DNA of 64,000 nucleotides from Shewanella maritima (GTDB taxonomy: Bacteria; Pseudomonadota; Gammaproteobacteria; Enterobacterales; Shewanellaceae): the NCBI RefSeq assembly GCF_004295345.1, contig NZ_CP036200.1, forward strand, positions 4,031,501-4,095,500. Direction: 5' to 3'. Positions 10,226 to 21,183 of this stretch are shown piece by piece. Positions within the stretch are counted from its first letter, which is position 1, and each line of letters begins with the position of its first letter. Both the position numbers and the translations under genes were made by a program. Under the pieces are notes generated by a model. The model was given only the letters and a program-made list of their open reading frames with translations. It was not told where the DNA came from and searched no databases.

Positions 10226-11044
10226 ATGTCATCACCCTCCGAGTTTGACCAAGCTCCTCGCGAGTCGCTGGAAAATTCTACAGCGCTACCTTGTGAGCTT
10301 TCAGATGTGGTCAAACAGTCACTGCCAAAGCATGTTGCGATTATTATGGACGGCAATGGCCGTTGGGCGCAGTTGCAAGGCAAGGCCCGTGTAAGTGGTC
10401 ATAAAGCTGGGGTGAAAGCCGTAAGAAGAGCGGTAAGCACAGCTAGTCAGTTGGGAATTGAGTCGCTAACCTTATTTGCTTTTTCAAGTGAAAATTGGCG
10501 CAGACCAGATAAAGAAGTCAGTTTATTGATGGAATTATTTATGACTGTGCTGCAGCGTGAATTGAAACTGTTAAATAAAAACGGCGTCAGGCTGAATATT
10601 ATTGGCGATATTAGTCGGTTTTCAGAGCGACTGCAAAAGCAAATTACCACCGCGCAAGCTAAAACCAAAGACAACACAGGCTTGGTGCTTAATGTCGCGG
10701 CAAATTATGGCGGCCGTTGGGATATTGCCCAAGCTGCACAAGCTTTAGCTGCCAAAGTTGCTAGCGGCGAAATGAGCGCTGAAGATGTCACCGAAGGTGC
10801 CTTAAACAAGCAAATGAGTATGCAAGGTCAAAGCGAGGTGGATTTAATGATCCGTACTGGCGGCGATTATCGCATCAGTAACTTTATTCTATGGCAGGCT
10901 GCCTACGCTGAATTAATTTTCACTGAGACCTTGTGGCCTGATTTCGACGAAGATGTGTTCAAGCAAGCGTTAATTACTTTTGCCAGCCGCCAGCGCCGTT
11001 TTGGCTTAACGGGCTGCCAAATTGAACAAATTCGCGCACTTTAA
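10226..11044 (+). CDS. uppS: Undecaprenyl diphosphate synthase (cis-prenyltransferase)
   Basis: Condenses isopentenyl diphosphate units onto farnesyl diphosphate to make the C55 lipid carrier for peptidoglycan and polysaccharides. The catalytic motif [14 protein letters not shown] starts near residue 36; [14 protein letters not shown] and [15 protein letters not shown] are the other family signatures. At 272 residues it is somewhat longer than E. coli UppS (253) because of an N-terminal leader of about 30 residues before the core. AAGG lies 9 nt before the ATG. It leads the envelope genes cdsA, dxr and rseP. Confidence 0.97.
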   Translation: MSSPSEFDQAPRESLENSTALPCELSDVVKQSLPKHVAIIMDGNGRWAQLQGKARVSGHKAGVKAVRRAVSTASQLGIESLTLFAFSSENWRRPDKEVSLLMELFMTVLQRELKLLNKNGVRLNIIGDISRFSERLQKQITTAQAKTKDNTGLVLNVAANYGGRWDIAQAAQALAAKVASGEMSAEDVTEGALNKQMSMQGQSEVDLMIRTGGDYRISNFILWQAAYAELIFTETLWPDFDEDVFKQALITFASRQRRFGLTGCQIEQIRAL

Positions 11045-11078
11045 TAATAAAAATAAAAACCTTAAAGAGGATTAGCTT

Positions 11079-11939
11079 TTGCTAAAACAACGAATCATCA
11101 CCGCACTATGCTTAATTCCTGTTGTGATGGGAGGCATTTTTCTGCTGCCTGCTAACTACTTTGCCTGGGCGCTTGTGCCTATTTTTATGATAGCGGCAAA
11201 AGAGTGGGGTAGGCTCATTGATAGTAAGTGCAACATTACCCAATGGACTTTCACGTTTACCATTGCAGCTATTCTCGTTGCATTAAACATTATTGTACCT
11301 GTCGACTCACTGTGGTTTAACAGTAGGCTACATCCTATTTATGAAGCGATTATCGCAACTGGTGTCCTTTGGTGGGGGGCAAGTACCTTGCTGGTCTTTA
11401 CTTACCCAAATAGCGGCAAATTATGGCAAAAAAGCTCACTATTTAAATCCATGTTTGGTCAACTGACCCTTATTCCATGTTTTACCGCATTAATTGCACT
11501 TAAGTCCGTTAACGATCAAGTAGATCCATACTTTGGCGGTAGCCTAGTGTTTCTAGTCATGCTTGTCGTATGGGCAACTGACACCGGCGCGTACTTCGCA
11601 GGTAAGAGTTTTGGTAAGCATAAACTTATGCCGAATGTTAGCCCTGCTAAAACCATTGAAGGCTTATTAGGTGGTTTGTTAACCACCATGGTTGTGGTGG
11701 CTGGTGTGATGTATTTATCTCCAGAGCAAGAGCTGGGTTTAGTGATTGCCGTGACGCTAGTGACAGCCGTCGCTTCTGCATTTGGTGACTTGTCTGAAAG
11801 CATGTTCAAACGTAGCGCCAATATTAAAGACTCAGGAAACATTTTACCCGGCCATGGCGGCATTTTAGACCGTATTGATAGCCTTACTGCAGCACTGCCA
11901 GTATTCGCCTTTATCTATGTCGCTATGTGGATGTCATAA
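11079..11939 (+). CDS. cdsA: Phosphatidate cytidylyltransferase (CDP-diglyceride synthase)
   Basis: Integral inner-membrane enzyme making CDP-diacylglycerol from CTP and phosphatidate, the branch point for all phospholipids. The start is TTG ([16 protein letters not shown]), with AAAGAGG 8 nt upstream. Several hydrophobic helices run through the protein. The family signature [20 protein letters not shown] followed by GILDRIDS lies at the C-terminal end. The 286 residues are typical. It ends 2 bp before the chosen dxr start, implying coupling. Confidence 0.96.
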   Translation: MLKQRIITALCLIPVVMGGIFLLPANYFAWALVPIFMIAAKEWGRLIDSKCNITQWTFTFTIAAILVALNIIVPVDSLWFNSRLHPIYEAIIATGVLWWGASTLLVFTYPNSGKLWQKSSLFKSMFGQLTLIPCFTALIALKSVNDQVDPYFGGSLVFLVMLVVWATDTGAYFAGKSFGKHKLMPNVSPAKTIEGLLGGLLTTMVVVAGVMYLSPEQELGLVIAVTLVTAVASAFGDLSESMFKRSANIKDSGNILPGHGGILDRIDSLTAALPVFAFIYVAMWMS

Positions 11940-11941
11940 TC

Positions 11942-13132
11942 ATGCAAAATATGGTGATTTTAGGGGCAACGGGCTCAATTGGCACCAGCACCCTTGATGT
12001 GATTGCAAGAAACCCGCAGCAATTTAACGCTTATGCGTTAGTGGCCAATGCCAGTGTGGACAAAATGCTTACGCTGATCGCGACTCATCAACCAGTTGTG
12101 GCACACATGGTTGATGAAAATGCTGCAGCAGAGCTTAAAGCGCGTCTGCCGCAATCATTCACAACACAAATTACCACAGGTGAGAATGCATTAATTTCGC
12201 TAGTGACCTCGACTGAAGTTGATACCGTGATGGCCGCCATTGTTGGTGCTGCCGGTTTAGTGCCGACTTTTGCTGCAGTAAAAGCAGGTAAACGCGTGCT
12301 ACTGGCAAACAAAGAAGCCTTGGTTATGTCTGGTCAGCTATTTATGGATGCAGCTAAACAATCTGGGGCAACAATTTTACCTGTTGATAGTGAGCACAAC
12401 GCCATATTTCAGTCTATGCCACAGTCGGTGCAAGATAATCTAGGCCATTGTGACTTAACTCAAGCTGGTATCAGTCATATTTTACTGACAGGTTCTGGCG
12501 GGCCATTTTTAACATCTGACATCGCTACGCTTGCATCAATGACACCAGAGCAAGCCTGCAATCACCCTAATTGGTCAATGGGCCCGAAAATCTCGGTTGA
12601 CTCTGCCACTATGATGAACAAAGGCTTGGAGTATATTGAAGCTAAATGGTTGTTTAATACTCAATCTGAACAGCTGAAAGTGGTTATCCACCCACAAAGC
12701 GTTATTCATTCAATGGTGCAATATACTGATGGCTCAGTGATAGCAGAGCTGGGGAACCCTGATATGCGCACTCCCATTGCCCATTGTATGAGCTATCCAG
12801 CACGCATTAAGGCGGGGGTTGAGCCGCTCGATTTCTTCAAGTTGGGTCAGCTCAATTTTTGTGAACCAGATTTTGAGCGTTTCCCATGCTTAAAGCTGGC
12901 TATTGATGCCTGTGCTCAAGGGCAAGAAGCCACCACAGTGCTTAACGCTGCTAATGAAGTTGCTGTAGCTGCATTTCTCGATAATCAGATTGCGTTTACC
13001 GATATTGCTAAAGTAAATCGTGCTAGCTTAGAGCAGGTTAGTGCGCAAAAGCTAGATACCATTGAAGCCATTCTTGAACTCGACGCTAAAGCTCGGCACG
13101 TTGCAGAGCAAGTGATCGCTTGCTTAACTTAA
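11942..13132 (+). CDS. dxr: 1-deoxy-D-xylulose 5-phosphate reductoisomerase
   Basis: Second step of the MEP isoprenoid pathway: NADPH-dependent conversion of DXP to MEP, target of fosmidomycin. The nucleotide-binding [13 protein letters not shown] lies at the N-terminus. [20 protein letters not shown] and [15 protein letters not shown] are the metal- and substrate-binding segments. The ATG at 11942 was chosen because [14 protein letters not shown] aligns with the E. coli start; an in-frame GTG at 11927 would overlap cdsA. The position after cdsA, not after frr, differs from E. coli. Confidence 0.97.
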   Translation: MQNMVILGATGSIGTSTLDVIARNPQQFNAYALVANASVDKMLTLIATHQPVVAHMVDENAAAELKARLPQSFTTQITTGENALISLVTSTEVDTVMAAIVGAAGLVPTFAAVKAGKRVLLANKEALVMSGQLFMDAAKQSGATILPVDSEHNAIFQSMPQSVQDNLGHCDLTQAGISHILLTGSGGPFLTSDIATLASMTPEQACNHPNWSMGPKISVDSATMMNKGLEYIEAKWLFNTQSEQLKVVIHPQSVIHSMVQYTDGSVIAELGNPDMRTPIAHCMSYPARIKAGVEPLDFFKLGQLNFCEPDFERFPCLKLAIDACAQGQEATTVLNAANEVAVAAFLDNQIAFTDIAKVNRASLEQVSAQKLDTIEAILELDAKARHVAEQVIACLT

Positions 13133-13150
13133 GGAACTAACTCTACTCGC

Positions 13151-14515
13151 ATGTTTGATTTTTTATGGAATTTAGCATCTTTTATTGTCGCCCTAGGTGT
13201 GTTGGTGACAGTGCATGAGTATGGGCACTTTTGGGTCGCGAGACGCTGTGGCGTTAAGGTCGAACGCTTTTCAGTTGGTTTCGGTAAAGCAATCTGGCGT
13301 AAAGTGGGTAAAGATGGCACTGAGTATGTCGTCGCACTTATACCGCTTGGTGGCTACGTTAAGATGCTTGATGAGCGTGTCGAAGATGTCCCTGAGTCAT
13401 TAAAGCACCAAGCTTTTAATCGCAAGAGCGTGTGGCAGCGTTTTGCTATTGTTGCAGCAGGCCCTTTAGCTAATTTTATTTTTGCTTTTTTTGCGCTCTA
13501 CCTTAAATTTTTAATTGGCGTACCGTCACTGTTACCTGTTATCGATTCTACCCGTGATGGCTCGCCCGCTAGTGTGATACAGGTAGATGGTTTGCAGCGT
13601 ATTCTCAGCGTCGATGGTAAACAAGTTCGCACCTGGGAAGATGTTAACTTCGCCTTAGTTGGCAAAATTGGCGCCAATGAGGTGTCAATTGGTATCGGAG
13701 AGATAGATAGCCCGGCAAATTATCAAGGTAAGCAATATCAGCTTGATATTAGCCAGTGGCGTTTCGATCCAGACAAGCAATCGCCAATTGGTGCCATTGG
13801 TTTGGGGATATTTCGCCCTGATATTGAACCTATTATCGCAAATGTTGCCAAAGACAGTGCAGCACAAGTGGCAGGCTTAAAGGTCGCCGACAGAATCGTT
13901 GCGATTAATGGTCAACCATACGTTAATTGGCCGAGCTTTGTTGAGGTAGTACAACGCGCCCTTGATACTAAGGTTAGCCTTGATATTATTCGCAATGGCG
14001 AGCAATTATCGCTTGATGTTTACCCGCAAACCAAACAAGATGCTTCTGGTAAACCTGTGGGAATGATAGGTATTAGCCCAACAGCAGGGCAATGGCCTGA
14101 AGCTATGCAATTTGATTTGCAATATGGCGCGCTTACTTCGGTTACTGAAGCGTTTAAAGCTACATGGGAGTTAACCTCGTTAACTTTTTCTACCATTGCC
14201 AAGTTGTTTACTGGTGATGTGTCGGTTAAGAGTTTAAGTGGGCCAATTTCGATAGCCCAAGGTGCGGGTGCAAGTGCCAATGTTGGTCTCGCATACTTTT
14301 TAGGCTTTGTCGCACTAATTAGTGTCAATTTGGGCATTATTAATTTATTGCCATTGCCGGTTTTGGACGGCGGCCATTTAATGTTTTTCACCTTTGAAGC
14401 AATTTCAGGTAAACCTGTGCCAGAAAAGGTGCAGGAAGTAGGATTCAGGATTGGGGCAGTATTACTGCTGATGTTAATGAGCTTATCGCTCTTTAACGAT
14501 TTTGCCCGACTCTGA
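13151..14515 (+). CDS. rseP: RIP zinc metalloprotease RseP (site-2 protease)
   Basis: Inner-membrane intramembrane protease that cuts the anti-sigma factor RseA after DegS to release sigma-E. The zinc motif HEYGHFWVARR is in the first helix at about residue 22, and the second active-site motif LPLPVLDGGHL is near 400. Two periplasmic PDZ domains lie between (around 120-200 and 215-290). The 454 residues match E. coli (450). It sits directly ahead of bamA, linking it to outer-membrane biogenesis. Confidence 0.97.
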   Translation: MFDFLWNLASFIVALGVLVTVHEYGHFWVARRCGVKVERFSVGFGKAIWRKVGKDGTEYVVALIPLGGYVKMLDERVEDVPESLKHQAFNRKSVWQRFAIVAAGPLANFIFAFFALYLKFLIGVPSLLPVIDSTRDGSPASVIQVDGLQRILSVDGKQVRTWEDVNFALVGKIGANEVSIGIGEIDSPANYQGKQYQLDISQWRFDPDKQSPIGAIGLGIFRPDIEPIIANVAKDSAAQVAGLKVADRIVAINGQPYVNWPSFVEVVQRALDTKVSLDIIRNGEQLSLDVYPQTKQDASGKPVGMIGISPTAGQWPEAMQFDLQYGALTSVTEAFKATWELTSLTFSTIAKLFTGDVSVKSLSGPISIAQGAGASANVGLAYFLGFVALISVNLGIINLLPLPVLDGGHLMFFTFEAISGKPVPEKVQEVGFRIGAVLLLMLMSLSLFNDFARL

Positions 14516-14546
14516 GCAAGGACAGACAAATAATTAGAAGAGCTCT

Positions 14547-17030
14547 ATGAGATTTAATAAACTTTTTGCCTCGATGTTATTCGTCGGAGCCACATTTTCA
14601 GGGAACGCGTTAGCGCAGCCTTTCGAGCCATTTGAAGTCAAGGATATTCAGGTTGAAGGCTTGCAGCGTGTTGCACTTGGTGCAGCACTGCTTAATATCC
14701 CGATTAAAGTGGGTGATACTGTCGATCAGGTAAGATTGCAACAAGCAATTAAAACCTTGTACAGCTCAACTAACTTCGAGCAGATCAGTGTAAGCCATGA
14801 AGATGGCGTGCTATATGTTCAAGTACAAGAGCGCGCAACGATTAGCTCGATTACCTTTGAAGGTAACAAAGACATTAAAGACGAGCAGTTGCAAGAAAGT
14901 CTTGACGGCTCGGGCGTGAAAGTTGGCGAGTCGTTAGACAGAACCATGCTGTCTGGCATTGAAAAGGGTCTGCAAGATTTCTATTACGGTGTGGGTAAAT
15001 ACGGCGCTAAGGTTGAAGCGCAAATTATCAACTTGCCTCGTAACCGTGTTGAGCTTCGCTTTAACTTCACAGAAGGTTTAGCAGCTGAAATCCGCCAGAT
15101 TAACGTGGTAGGTAATACGGTATTCTCAGACTCAGAGCTTATCAGCATGCTTGAGCTAAAAGATTATGTCGCTTGGTGGGATATTTTCGGTGAGCGTCGT
15201 TATCAAAAGCAAAAGCTGCAAGCTGACCTAGAAACCATTACCACGCATTATCAAAACGAAGGTTATATTCGATTTCAGGTGACGTCGACTCAGGTCGCGA
15301 TGACACCAGACCGTAAAGGCCTTTACATCACAATCAACGTTGATGAAGGCGAGAAATTCACCGTTAAGGACGTCAACTTAACTGGTGAGTTAATGGGCCG
15401 CGAAGAGCTGCTTAAAGCAATCTTACCGATTAAGAGCGGTACTACATACAACGGTGGTGAAGTTACTTTTGCTGAAGAAATGTACAGCAAATACTTAGGC
15501 CGCTTTGGTTATGCTTATCCAGAAGTTAAAACCTTCCCAGAAATCGATGATGAAAATAAAGAAGTTACCCTAAACATTAATATCGATCCGGGTAAGCGCG
15601 TATACGTGCGCTCAATTAACTTTACCGGTAACCAGGTCACTAAAGATGAAGTGATGCGTCGTCAGCTTCGTCAAATGGAAGGTGCTTGGTTAAACTCACA
15701 GCAAGTTGAATTGTCAAAAGCTAACCTTAACCGTCTAGGTTATTTTGAAACGGTAGATACTGAAACCATTCAAGTGCCAGGTAGTGATGACCTGGTTGAT
15801 ATTGAAGTGAGCGTAAAAGAGCAGCCATCAGGCTCATTTAACGCTGGTGTGGGTTATGGTACTGAGTCCGGACTGAGCCTGCAATTTGGTGTTCAACAAA
15901 GTAACTTCTTAGGTACAGGTAACCAGGCTGGTGTCAGTATTAACACCAACAAGTACTCTAAGAGTGCGAACGTGTCGTTCACTGACCCATACTTTACCAA
16001 AGATGGCGTGAGCCTTGGTGGTAGTATCTACTGGAATGAGTTTGACGCAGAAGAAGCTAACCTTGAGCGCTATAAGAATAAGTCTTACGGTGTGGCATTA
16101 AACTCAGGCTTCCCAATTAATGAATACAACCGTATTAACGGTGGTATTGGCTTCCGTCACAATACGATTTCTGAGATTTCATCGTACGAGCAGGCGGTAC
16201 GCTTCTATAACATCTACCGCAGCACTGACGATCCGAACCAGGATTTAAGCTTCAACAACTTTGAGCTATCTCTGGGGTGGTCCCGTAGTAGTCTAAACCG
16301 TGGTACTTTCCCAAGTGCAGGTTCCTCGCAGCGCTTGACCGGTAAGATGACGGTACCAGGCTCTGATCTTCAGTACTTTAAAGCAGATTTCGATACTAAT
16401 TTCTACTTCCCACTAAGCCGCAGCCATAAATGGGTGTTCTTAACCCGTGCTCGTCTGGGTTACGGTAATGGTTATGGCAAGTTTAATGAGAACGATCAAA
16501 TCCTGCCTTTCTGGGAAAACTACTACTCAGGTGGTAGCAGCTCGCTACGCGGCTTTAGATCTAACTCAGTTGGTCCGCGATCTTTCTACTTATTCCGCGG
16601 CAGTGAGCCATGTTCGCCAGATCCATCTGGTAACGGTTGTAGCATCCCGGGTGAGCCAAATCGCGTGACAGTCACTAGCGGTAACTCGATTGGTGGTAAT
16701 GCAATTGCGACCTTAAGCGCTGAGTTTATTGTACCAACTCCGTTTTTGGATGAAGCATACTCAAACTCAGTACGTACCAGTTTCTTCGTTGATGCCGGTA
16801 ACGTATGGGATACTGAATTTGACTATGACAGCTATCGCTTCTTACCAGCCGAGCAGTTTGATCTGCTAGCGGACTATAGTGACCCAACCCGTATTCGTGC
16901 CTCTTGGGGTATGAGTGTTCAGTGGCTTTCACCTATGGGACCTATGGTGTTTAGCTTAGCTTGGCCAATTAAGAAACAAGTTGATGATGAAACTGAGATC
17001 TTCTCGTTTAATATTGGCAAAACATTCTAA
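14547..17030 (+). CDS. bamA: Outer-membrane protein assembly factor BamA
   Basis: Core Omp85 component of the BAM complex that folds and inserts outer-membrane beta-barrel proteins. A signal peptide (about residues 1-23, cleaved after GNALA) is followed by five POTRA domains (about 25-420) and a C-terminal 16-strand barrel. The barrel carries the conserved loop-6 region around SSLRGFRSNSVGPRS and ends in FNIGKTF, with the terminal aromatic expected of an outer-membrane protein. At 827 residues it is near the family norm of about 810. Confidence 0.98.
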   Translation: MRFNKLFASMLFVGATFSGNALAQPFEPFEVKDIQVEGLQRVALGAALLNIPIKVGDTVDQVRLQQAIKTLYSSTNFEQISVSHEDGVLYVQVQERATISSITFEGNKDIKDEQLQESLDGSGVKVGESLDRTMLSGIEKGLQDFYYGVGKYGAKVEAQIINLPRNRVELRFNFTEGLAAEIRQINVVGNTVFSDSELISMLELKDYVAWWDIFGERRYQKQKLQADLETITTHYQNEGYIRFQVTSTQVAMTPDRKGLYITINVDEGEKFTVKDVNLTGELMGREELLKAILPIKSGTTYNGGEVTFAEEMYSKYLGRFGYAYPEVKTFPEIDDENKEVTLNINIDPGKRVYVRSINFTGNQVTKDEVMRRQLRQMEGAWLNSQQVELSKANLNRLGYFETVDTETIQVPGSDDLVDIEVSVKEQPSGSFNAGVGYGTESGLSLQFGVQQSNFLGTGNQAGVSINTNKYSKSANVSFTDPYFTKDGVSLGGSIYWNEFDAEEANLERYKNKSYGVALNSGFPINEYNRINGGIGFRHNTISEISSYEQAVRFYNIYRSTDDPNQDLSFNNFELSLGWSRSSLNRGTFPSAGSSQRLTGKMTVPGSDLQYFKADFDTNFYFPLSRSHKWVFLTRARLGYGNGYGKFNENDQILPFWENYYSGGSSSLRGFRSNSVGPRSFYLFRGSEPCSPDPSGNGCSIPGEPNRVTVTSGNSIGGNAIATLSAEFIVPTPFLDEAYSNSVRTSFFVDAGNVWDTEFDYDSYRFLPAEQFDLLADYSDPTRIRASWGMSVQWLSPMGPMVFSLAWPIKKQVDDETEIFSFNIGKTF

Positions 17031-17084
17031 AATCAATACACTCAGCACCTTGAGCTGAAAAATAACAATTTAAAGGAGTTTATT

Positions 17085-17591
17085 TTGAACAAGATGGTAA
17101 ATCGCGCTTTAGTTACACTGGCATTCCTTGCAGCACCTATGATGGCTCACGCAGAGAAAATTGCAGTAGTCGATATGGGCGCCGTTTTTGAGCAGTTGCC
17201 ACAGCGCGAGCAAATCTCAAAGCAACTAAAATCGGAATTTGGTGACCGTGTTGCTGAAGTGCAACAGATGCAAGAGAAGATGCGCACGCTAGCTGAAAAA
17301 GGTCAGCGTGACGGCGCGCTTATGTCAGAAGCTCAAAAGACTGAATTACAACGTGAACTAGAAGGCCTTCAAGCTGACCTACAACTAAAAGGTAAGGCAC
17401 TTGATGAAGACATGCGTCGTCGCCAAGGTGAAGAGCAAAACAAGTTGCTGATCAAGGTTCAAACTGCAATTAACACGATTGCTGAACAAGAAAAGTTCGA
17501 CATTGTTTTACAACGTGGTGCAGTGGTATTTGTTAAGCCTGAAGCAGACATTAGCAACAAGGTTGCTGAAGCACTAAGCAAAGGCCAATAA
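17085..17591 (+). CDS. skp: Periplasmic chaperone Skp/OmpH
   Basis: Trimeric periplasmic holdase that carries unfolded outer-membrane proteins to BAM. A signal peptide (MNKMVNRALVTLAFLAAP, cleavage after AHA) precedes the mature KIAVVDMGAVFEQLP, and a long charged coiled-coil segment fills residues 45-130. The start is TTG; AAGGAG lies 6 nt upstream, and the next ATG would be 15 nt from it. The 168 residues fit the family. It lies between bamA and lpxD as in enterics. Confidence 0.95.
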   Translation: MNKMVNRALVTLAFLAAPMMAHAEKIAVVDMGAVFEQLPQREQISKQLKSEFGDRVAEVQQMQEKMRTLAEKGQRDGALMSEAQKTELQRELEGLQADLQLKGKALDEDMRRRQGEEQNKLLIKVQTAINTIAEQEKFDIVLQRGAVVFVKPEADISNKVAEALSKGQ

Positions 17592-17596
17592 GATTT

Positions 17597-18616
17597 ATGC
17601 AAGCAGTAACGTTACAACAACTTGCTGAGCATTTAGGCGCAACGGTTAAAGGTGACGAGTCAATTGTTATCTCAGCTGTTGCAACCTTGGCTGATGCGGT
17701 AGAAGGGCAAATCACCTTTCTTGCCAACAGTAAGTATCGCTCTCAGTTAGAAGCAACCAAAGCAAGCGCTGTTTTACTCACAGAGGCTGATGCACAAGGC
17801 TTTGCTGGCAATGCCATTATTGCAAAAGACCCTTATGTCGCGTTTGCAAAGGTGACTCAGCTACTTGATACCACACCTGATGAAGAATCGGGTATTCACC
17901 CAAGTGCAGTGATCCATGCTACAGCTCAGGTTGGCGCTGGCGCTGCAATTGCGGCTAATGTCGTCGTTGGTGCCAATGTCATTATCGGCGAGAACGTACA
18001 ACTTGGCGCCGGCACTGTGATTGGTAATGATTCAATCATAGGTTCAAACACCAGATTGTGGGCAAACGTTACTGTCTACCATGATGTCCATATGGGGCAG
18101 AATTGCCTAGTGCAGTCAGGGACTGTGATAGGTTCGGATGGCTTTGGCTATGCCAACGAGCAAGGGCAATGGATTAAAATTCCGCAAATTGGTGGTGTAC
18201 GTATTGGCGACAGAGTTGAAATTGGTGCTTGTGCCAGTATCGACCGTGGTGCTTTGTCTCATACTGAAATTCACGATGGCGCGATTTTAGACAATCAGGT
18301 ACAAATCGCTCATAACGTGGTGATTGGCCAAAATACCGCAATTGCCGGCGCAACAGTTGTTGCTGGTAGTACTACTATTGGTAAGTACTGTGTGATTGGT
18401 GGTGGGTGCTGTATTTCAGGACACTTGACCATTACTGACGGTGTACACGTCACTGGTAGCACCAATATTACTCACACTGTGCGTGAGAAAGGTGTGTATT
18501 CCTCAGCCACAGTTGCCACCGATAATAAGCTATGGCGTCGCAACACAGTAAGGCTACGCCAGTTAGATGACTTATTTACTCGAGTTAAAACCATCGAGAA
18601 GTCGTTAAAAGATTAA
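17597..18616 (+). CDS. lpxD: UDP-3-O-(3-hydroxyacyl)glucosamine N-acyltransferase
   Basis: Third step of lipid A synthesis: adds the second hydroxyacyl chain to UDP-3-O-acyl-glucosamine. The N-terminal uridine-binding domain covers about residues 1-100. A left-handed beta-helix of hexapeptide repeats follows (ANVVVGANVIIGENVQLGAG), with the conserved catalytic-type His in IAHNVVIGQNTAIAG near residue 235. The 339 residues match E. coli (341). It starts 5 bp after skp. Confidence 0.97.
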   Translation: MQAVTLQQLAEHLGATVKGDESIVISAVATLADAVEGQITFLANSKYRSQLEATKASAVLLTEADAQGFAGNAIIAKDPYVAFAKVTQLLDTTPDEESGIHPSAVIHATAQVGAGAAIAANVVVGANVIIGENVQLGAGTVIGNDSIIGSNTRLWANVTVYHDVHMGQNCLVQSGTVIGSDGFGYANEQGQWIKIPQIGGVRIGDRVEIGACASIDRGALSHTEIHDGAILDNQVQIAHNVVIGQNTAIAGATVVAGSTTIGKYCVIGGGCCISGHLTITDGVHVTGSTNITHTVREKGVYSSATVATDNKLWRRNTVRLRQLDDLFTRVKTIEKSLKD

Positions 18617-18666
18617 AGCAAGTATTAGGCTTGCTTGTTTAGCACGAAGCAGCGCGAGCGCTAAAC
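18616..18666 (+). other. Two tandem hairpins in the lpxD-fabZ spacer
   Basis: AAGCAAG / CTTGCTT (18616-18636) and GTTTAGC / GCTAAAC (18637-18666) can each fold in the 97-nt spacer. The first is followed by GTTTAG, not a real U-tract, so this is at most a weak attenuator or an RNA-processing structure. Confidence 0.35.
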
Positions 18667-18713
18667 AACAAACTTTGTAAGATGTAGAGCGAATTGCTCC
18701 CAAAGGATTTAGT

Positions 18714-19175
18714 GTGTCAAATGAACTAAACACCATGGATATCCAAGAGATTTTGAAGTATCTGCCTCATAGATATCCATTCTTATTGATCGATAGGGTG
18801 TTAGATTACCAAGTCGGTGACAGCCTACATGCGATTAAGAATGTCACTATCAACGAGCCTTTTTTCCAAGGTCACTTTCCAGTGCAGCCTGTCATGCCTG
18901 GCGTGTTGATTTTAGAAGCAATGGCACAAGCTACTGGTCTATTGGCATTCAAGACGATGAGTACTGAACCATCGGCAAATGTACTATATTATTTTGCAGG
19001 TATCGACAAAGCGCGCTTTAAGCAAGTTGTTGGTCCTGGTGATCAAATCCACTTTAAAGTGAAAATGATCAAGGAACGCCGCGGGATTGGCGTTTTTGAA
19101 GGTGAAGCATACGTAGATGACGAACTAGTTTGTTCTGCTGAAATCATGTGTGCACGCAGAGAGATTGAAAAGTGA
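18714..19175 (+). CDS. fabZ: 3-hydroxyacyl-[acyl-carrier-protein] dehydratase
   Basis: Dehydrates 3-hydroxyacyl-ACP in fatty-acid elongation. The hot-dog-fold active-site segment [20 protein letters not shown] contains the catalytic His, and the downstream helix supplies the Glu. The start is GTG, chosen because AAAGGA sits 6 nt upstream; the N-terminus reads [20 protein letters not shown]. The 153 residues are typical. Its TGA stop overlaps the lpxA GTG by 4 nt, indicating translational coupling. Confidence 0.97.
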   Translation: MSNELNTMDIQEILKYLPHRYPFLLIDRVLDYQVGDSLHAIKNVTINEPFFQGHFPVQPVMPGVLILEAMAQATGLLAFKTMSTEPSANVLYYFAGIDKARFKQVVGPGDQIHFKVKMIKERRGIGVFEGEAYVDDELVCSAEIMCARREIEK

Positions 19176-19942
19176 TAGATAAACTCGCGTTTGTACATCC
19201 TGATGCCAAAATTGGCAACAATGTCACCATCGGCCCTTGGAGCTACATTGGCGCAGGCGTTGAAATCGGTGACGATACTTGGATCAGTTCACACGTTGTG
19301 GTGAAAGGCCCAAGTATTATCGGCAAAGGAAACCGCATTTTCCAATTCGCCTCAGTAGGTGAAGATTGCCAAGACTTGAAATACGCCGGTGAGCCAACAA
19401 CACTCATCATGGGTGACAACAATATCGTGCGTGAGTCAGTCACAATTCACCGCGGTACAGTGCAAGACAACAGCGAGACTCGCATCGGCTCAAACAACCT
19501 GTTTATGGCTTATGTGCATATTGCTCATGACTGTGTGGTTGGTGACAACGTCATTATGGCAAACAACGCCTCTATTGCAGGTCATGTTCACGTTGGTAAC
19601 TCAGTTATTCTTGGTGGCATGACTGGTGTGCATCAGTTTGTTCATATTGGTGATCATGCGTTTACTGCTGGCTCGTCGACTATTTTCCAAGACGTGCCCC
19701 CGTTTGTGATGGCGTCTGGCAGCCCGGCTATTCCACGCGGCTTAAATGCTGAAGGTCTTAAACGTCGCGGTTTTGCTAAAGAAACTCAGCACGCTATTCG
19801 CCGCGCCTACAAAGCACTTTACCGTAAGAACCTTACTGTTGAAGAAGCGATTGCAGAAATGCAAGTTGATGCTGAGCACGACAAGCATATTCAAAAGATG
19901 ATCGACTTCGTACAAGGCTCTTCCCGTGGCATTATTCGTTAA
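19172..19942 (+). CDS. lpxA: UDP-N-acetylglucosamine acyltransferase
   Basis: First step of lipid A synthesis: 3-O-acylation of UDP-GlcNAc by hydroxyacyl-ACP. It is built of hexapeptide repeats from the N-terminus ([19 protein letters not shown]). The catalytic His lies in [19 protein letters not shown] near residue 120, and a helical C-terminus follows ([19 protein letters not shown]). The 256 residues match E. coli (262). The start is GTG within the fabZ stop (GTGA overlap). Confidence 0.97.
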   Translation: MIDKLAFVHPDAKIGNNVTIGPWSYIGAGVEIGDDTWISSHVVVKGPSIIGKGNRIFQFASVGEDCQDLKYAGEPTTLIMGDNNIVRESVTIHRGTVQDNSETRIGSNNLFMAYVHIAHDCVVGDNVIMANNASIAGHVHVGNSVILGGMTGVHQFVHIGDHAFTAGSSTIFQDVPPFVMASGSPAIPRGLNAEGLKRRGFAKETQHAIRRAYKALYRKNLTVEEAIAEMQVDAEHDKHIQKMIDFVQGSSRGIIR

Positions 19943-19951
19943 AGGCTTTTA

Positions 19952-21094
19952 ATGAGCACCAACAACGCAAAAGTATTTGCTCTAGTCGCCGGAGAAATCT
20001 CCGGCGATATTTTAGGTGCTGGATTAATCAAAGCGCTGAAACAAACCTACCCAGATGCCAAGTTTATTGGTATTGGTGGTCCACGTATGCAAGCTGAGGG
20101 ATTTGAGAGTTTATTCTCAATGGAAGAGCTAGCAGTGATGGGGATTGTTGAGGTGCTCTCTCGCTTGCCTCGGCTGATAAAAGTTCGCGCCAGCCTTATT
20201 GAGCAAATTGTCGCTGCCAAACCAGATTGTTTTATCGGAATTGACGCGCCAGATTTTAATATTGGTTTAGAGCTTAAGCTTAAAAACCGAGGAATTAAAA
20301 CGGTTCATTATGTCAGTCCGTCAGTGTGGGCATGGCGTCCAAAGCGCATTTTCAAAATAGCCAAGGCAACCAATATGGTGCTGTCGCTATTGCCTTTTGA
20401 GAAAGCGTTTTACGATAAACATCAAGTGCCTTGTACTTTTGTTGGTCACACACTTGCTGATGATATCCCTCTTGAAAGTGACAAGCTTGCCGCTCGTAAG
20501 CAGCTTGGACTTGATAAACAAGCTGAGTATTTAGCTGTATTGCCAGGCTCACGCGGTGGTGAGTTAAAACAGCTGGCTGAGCCATTTGTTCAAGCTGCAG
20601 CATTAGTTAAGCAGCAATATCCTGACGTAAAAATTGTCACGCCACTGGTTAATGAAGCGCGTAAAAACCAGTACCTGGAAGCATTAAATCAATATGCCCC
20701 AGATTTGGAGATTGAGCTTATTGATGGTCAGTCTCGAGAAGTGATGGCCGCTGCTGATTACATTTTGCTGGCATCAGGTACAGCGACGCTAGAAGCCATG
20801 CTGGTTAAGCGCCCGATGGTGGTGGCATATCGCGTTAGCCCAATTACTTACAATATTGCTAAGCGCATGATGCTTATTAGTAATTACTCACTGCCAAATC
20901 TGCTTGCAGGCGAGACTATTGTTCCTGAGCTCATTCAAGATAATTGCACACCAGATAACATAGCTGATGCCGTCATTAAGCAAATGAATTGTGACTTTAC
21001 GCCATTGTATGACAAGTTTGTTGAACTGCATAAGCAGTTAAGACAAGACGCCAGTGCCAAGGCCGCTAAGGCTGTTATTGAGCTTGTTGACTAG
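19952..21094 (+). CDS. lpxB: Lipid-A-disaccharide synthase
   Basis: Glycosyltransferase that joins lipid X and UDP-2,3-diacylglucosamine to form the lipid A disaccharide at the inner membrane face. The N-terminal [30 protein letters not shown] and LPGSRGGEL are family signatures; the C-terminal half has [20 protein letters not shown]. The 380 residues match E. coli (382). It starts 9 bp after lpxA and completes the fabZ-lpxA-lpxB group. Confidence 0.97.
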   Translation: MSTNNAKVFALVAGEISGDILGAGLIKALKQTYPDAKFIGIGGPRMQAEGFESLFSMEELAVMGIVEVLSRLPRLIKVRASLIEQIVAAKPDCFIGIDAPDFNIGLELKLKNRGIKTVHYVSPSVWAWRPKRIFKIAKATNMVLSLLPFEKAFYDKHQVPCTFVGHTLADDIPLESDKLAARKQLGLDKQAEYLAVLPGSRGGELKQLAEPFVQAAALVKQQYPDVKIVTPLVNEARKNQYLEALNQYAPDLEIELIDGQSREVMAAADYILLASGTATLEAMLVKRPMVVAYRVSPITYNIAKRMMLISNYSLPNLLAGETIVPELIQDNCTPDNIADAVIKQMNCDFTPLYDKFVELHKQLRQDASAKAAKAVIELVD

Positions 21095-21183
21095 TAGCGA
21101 TTATCATCGCGGCGTAGCACGGCTGCACAACAAAAGCGTTGCAACGTAAAATGCACAGTAAAACCAAAGAGTAACCATATACC

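Noticed and set aside
11927..11941. GTG start for dxr at 11927
   Set aside because: It adds five residues not seen in the family and overlaps cdsA; the ATG at 11942 aligns with known DXR N-termini.
14020..14529. 169-residue reading frame antisense to rseP
   Set aside because: It lies fully opposite a conserved gene, resembles no protein and has no ribosome site of note.
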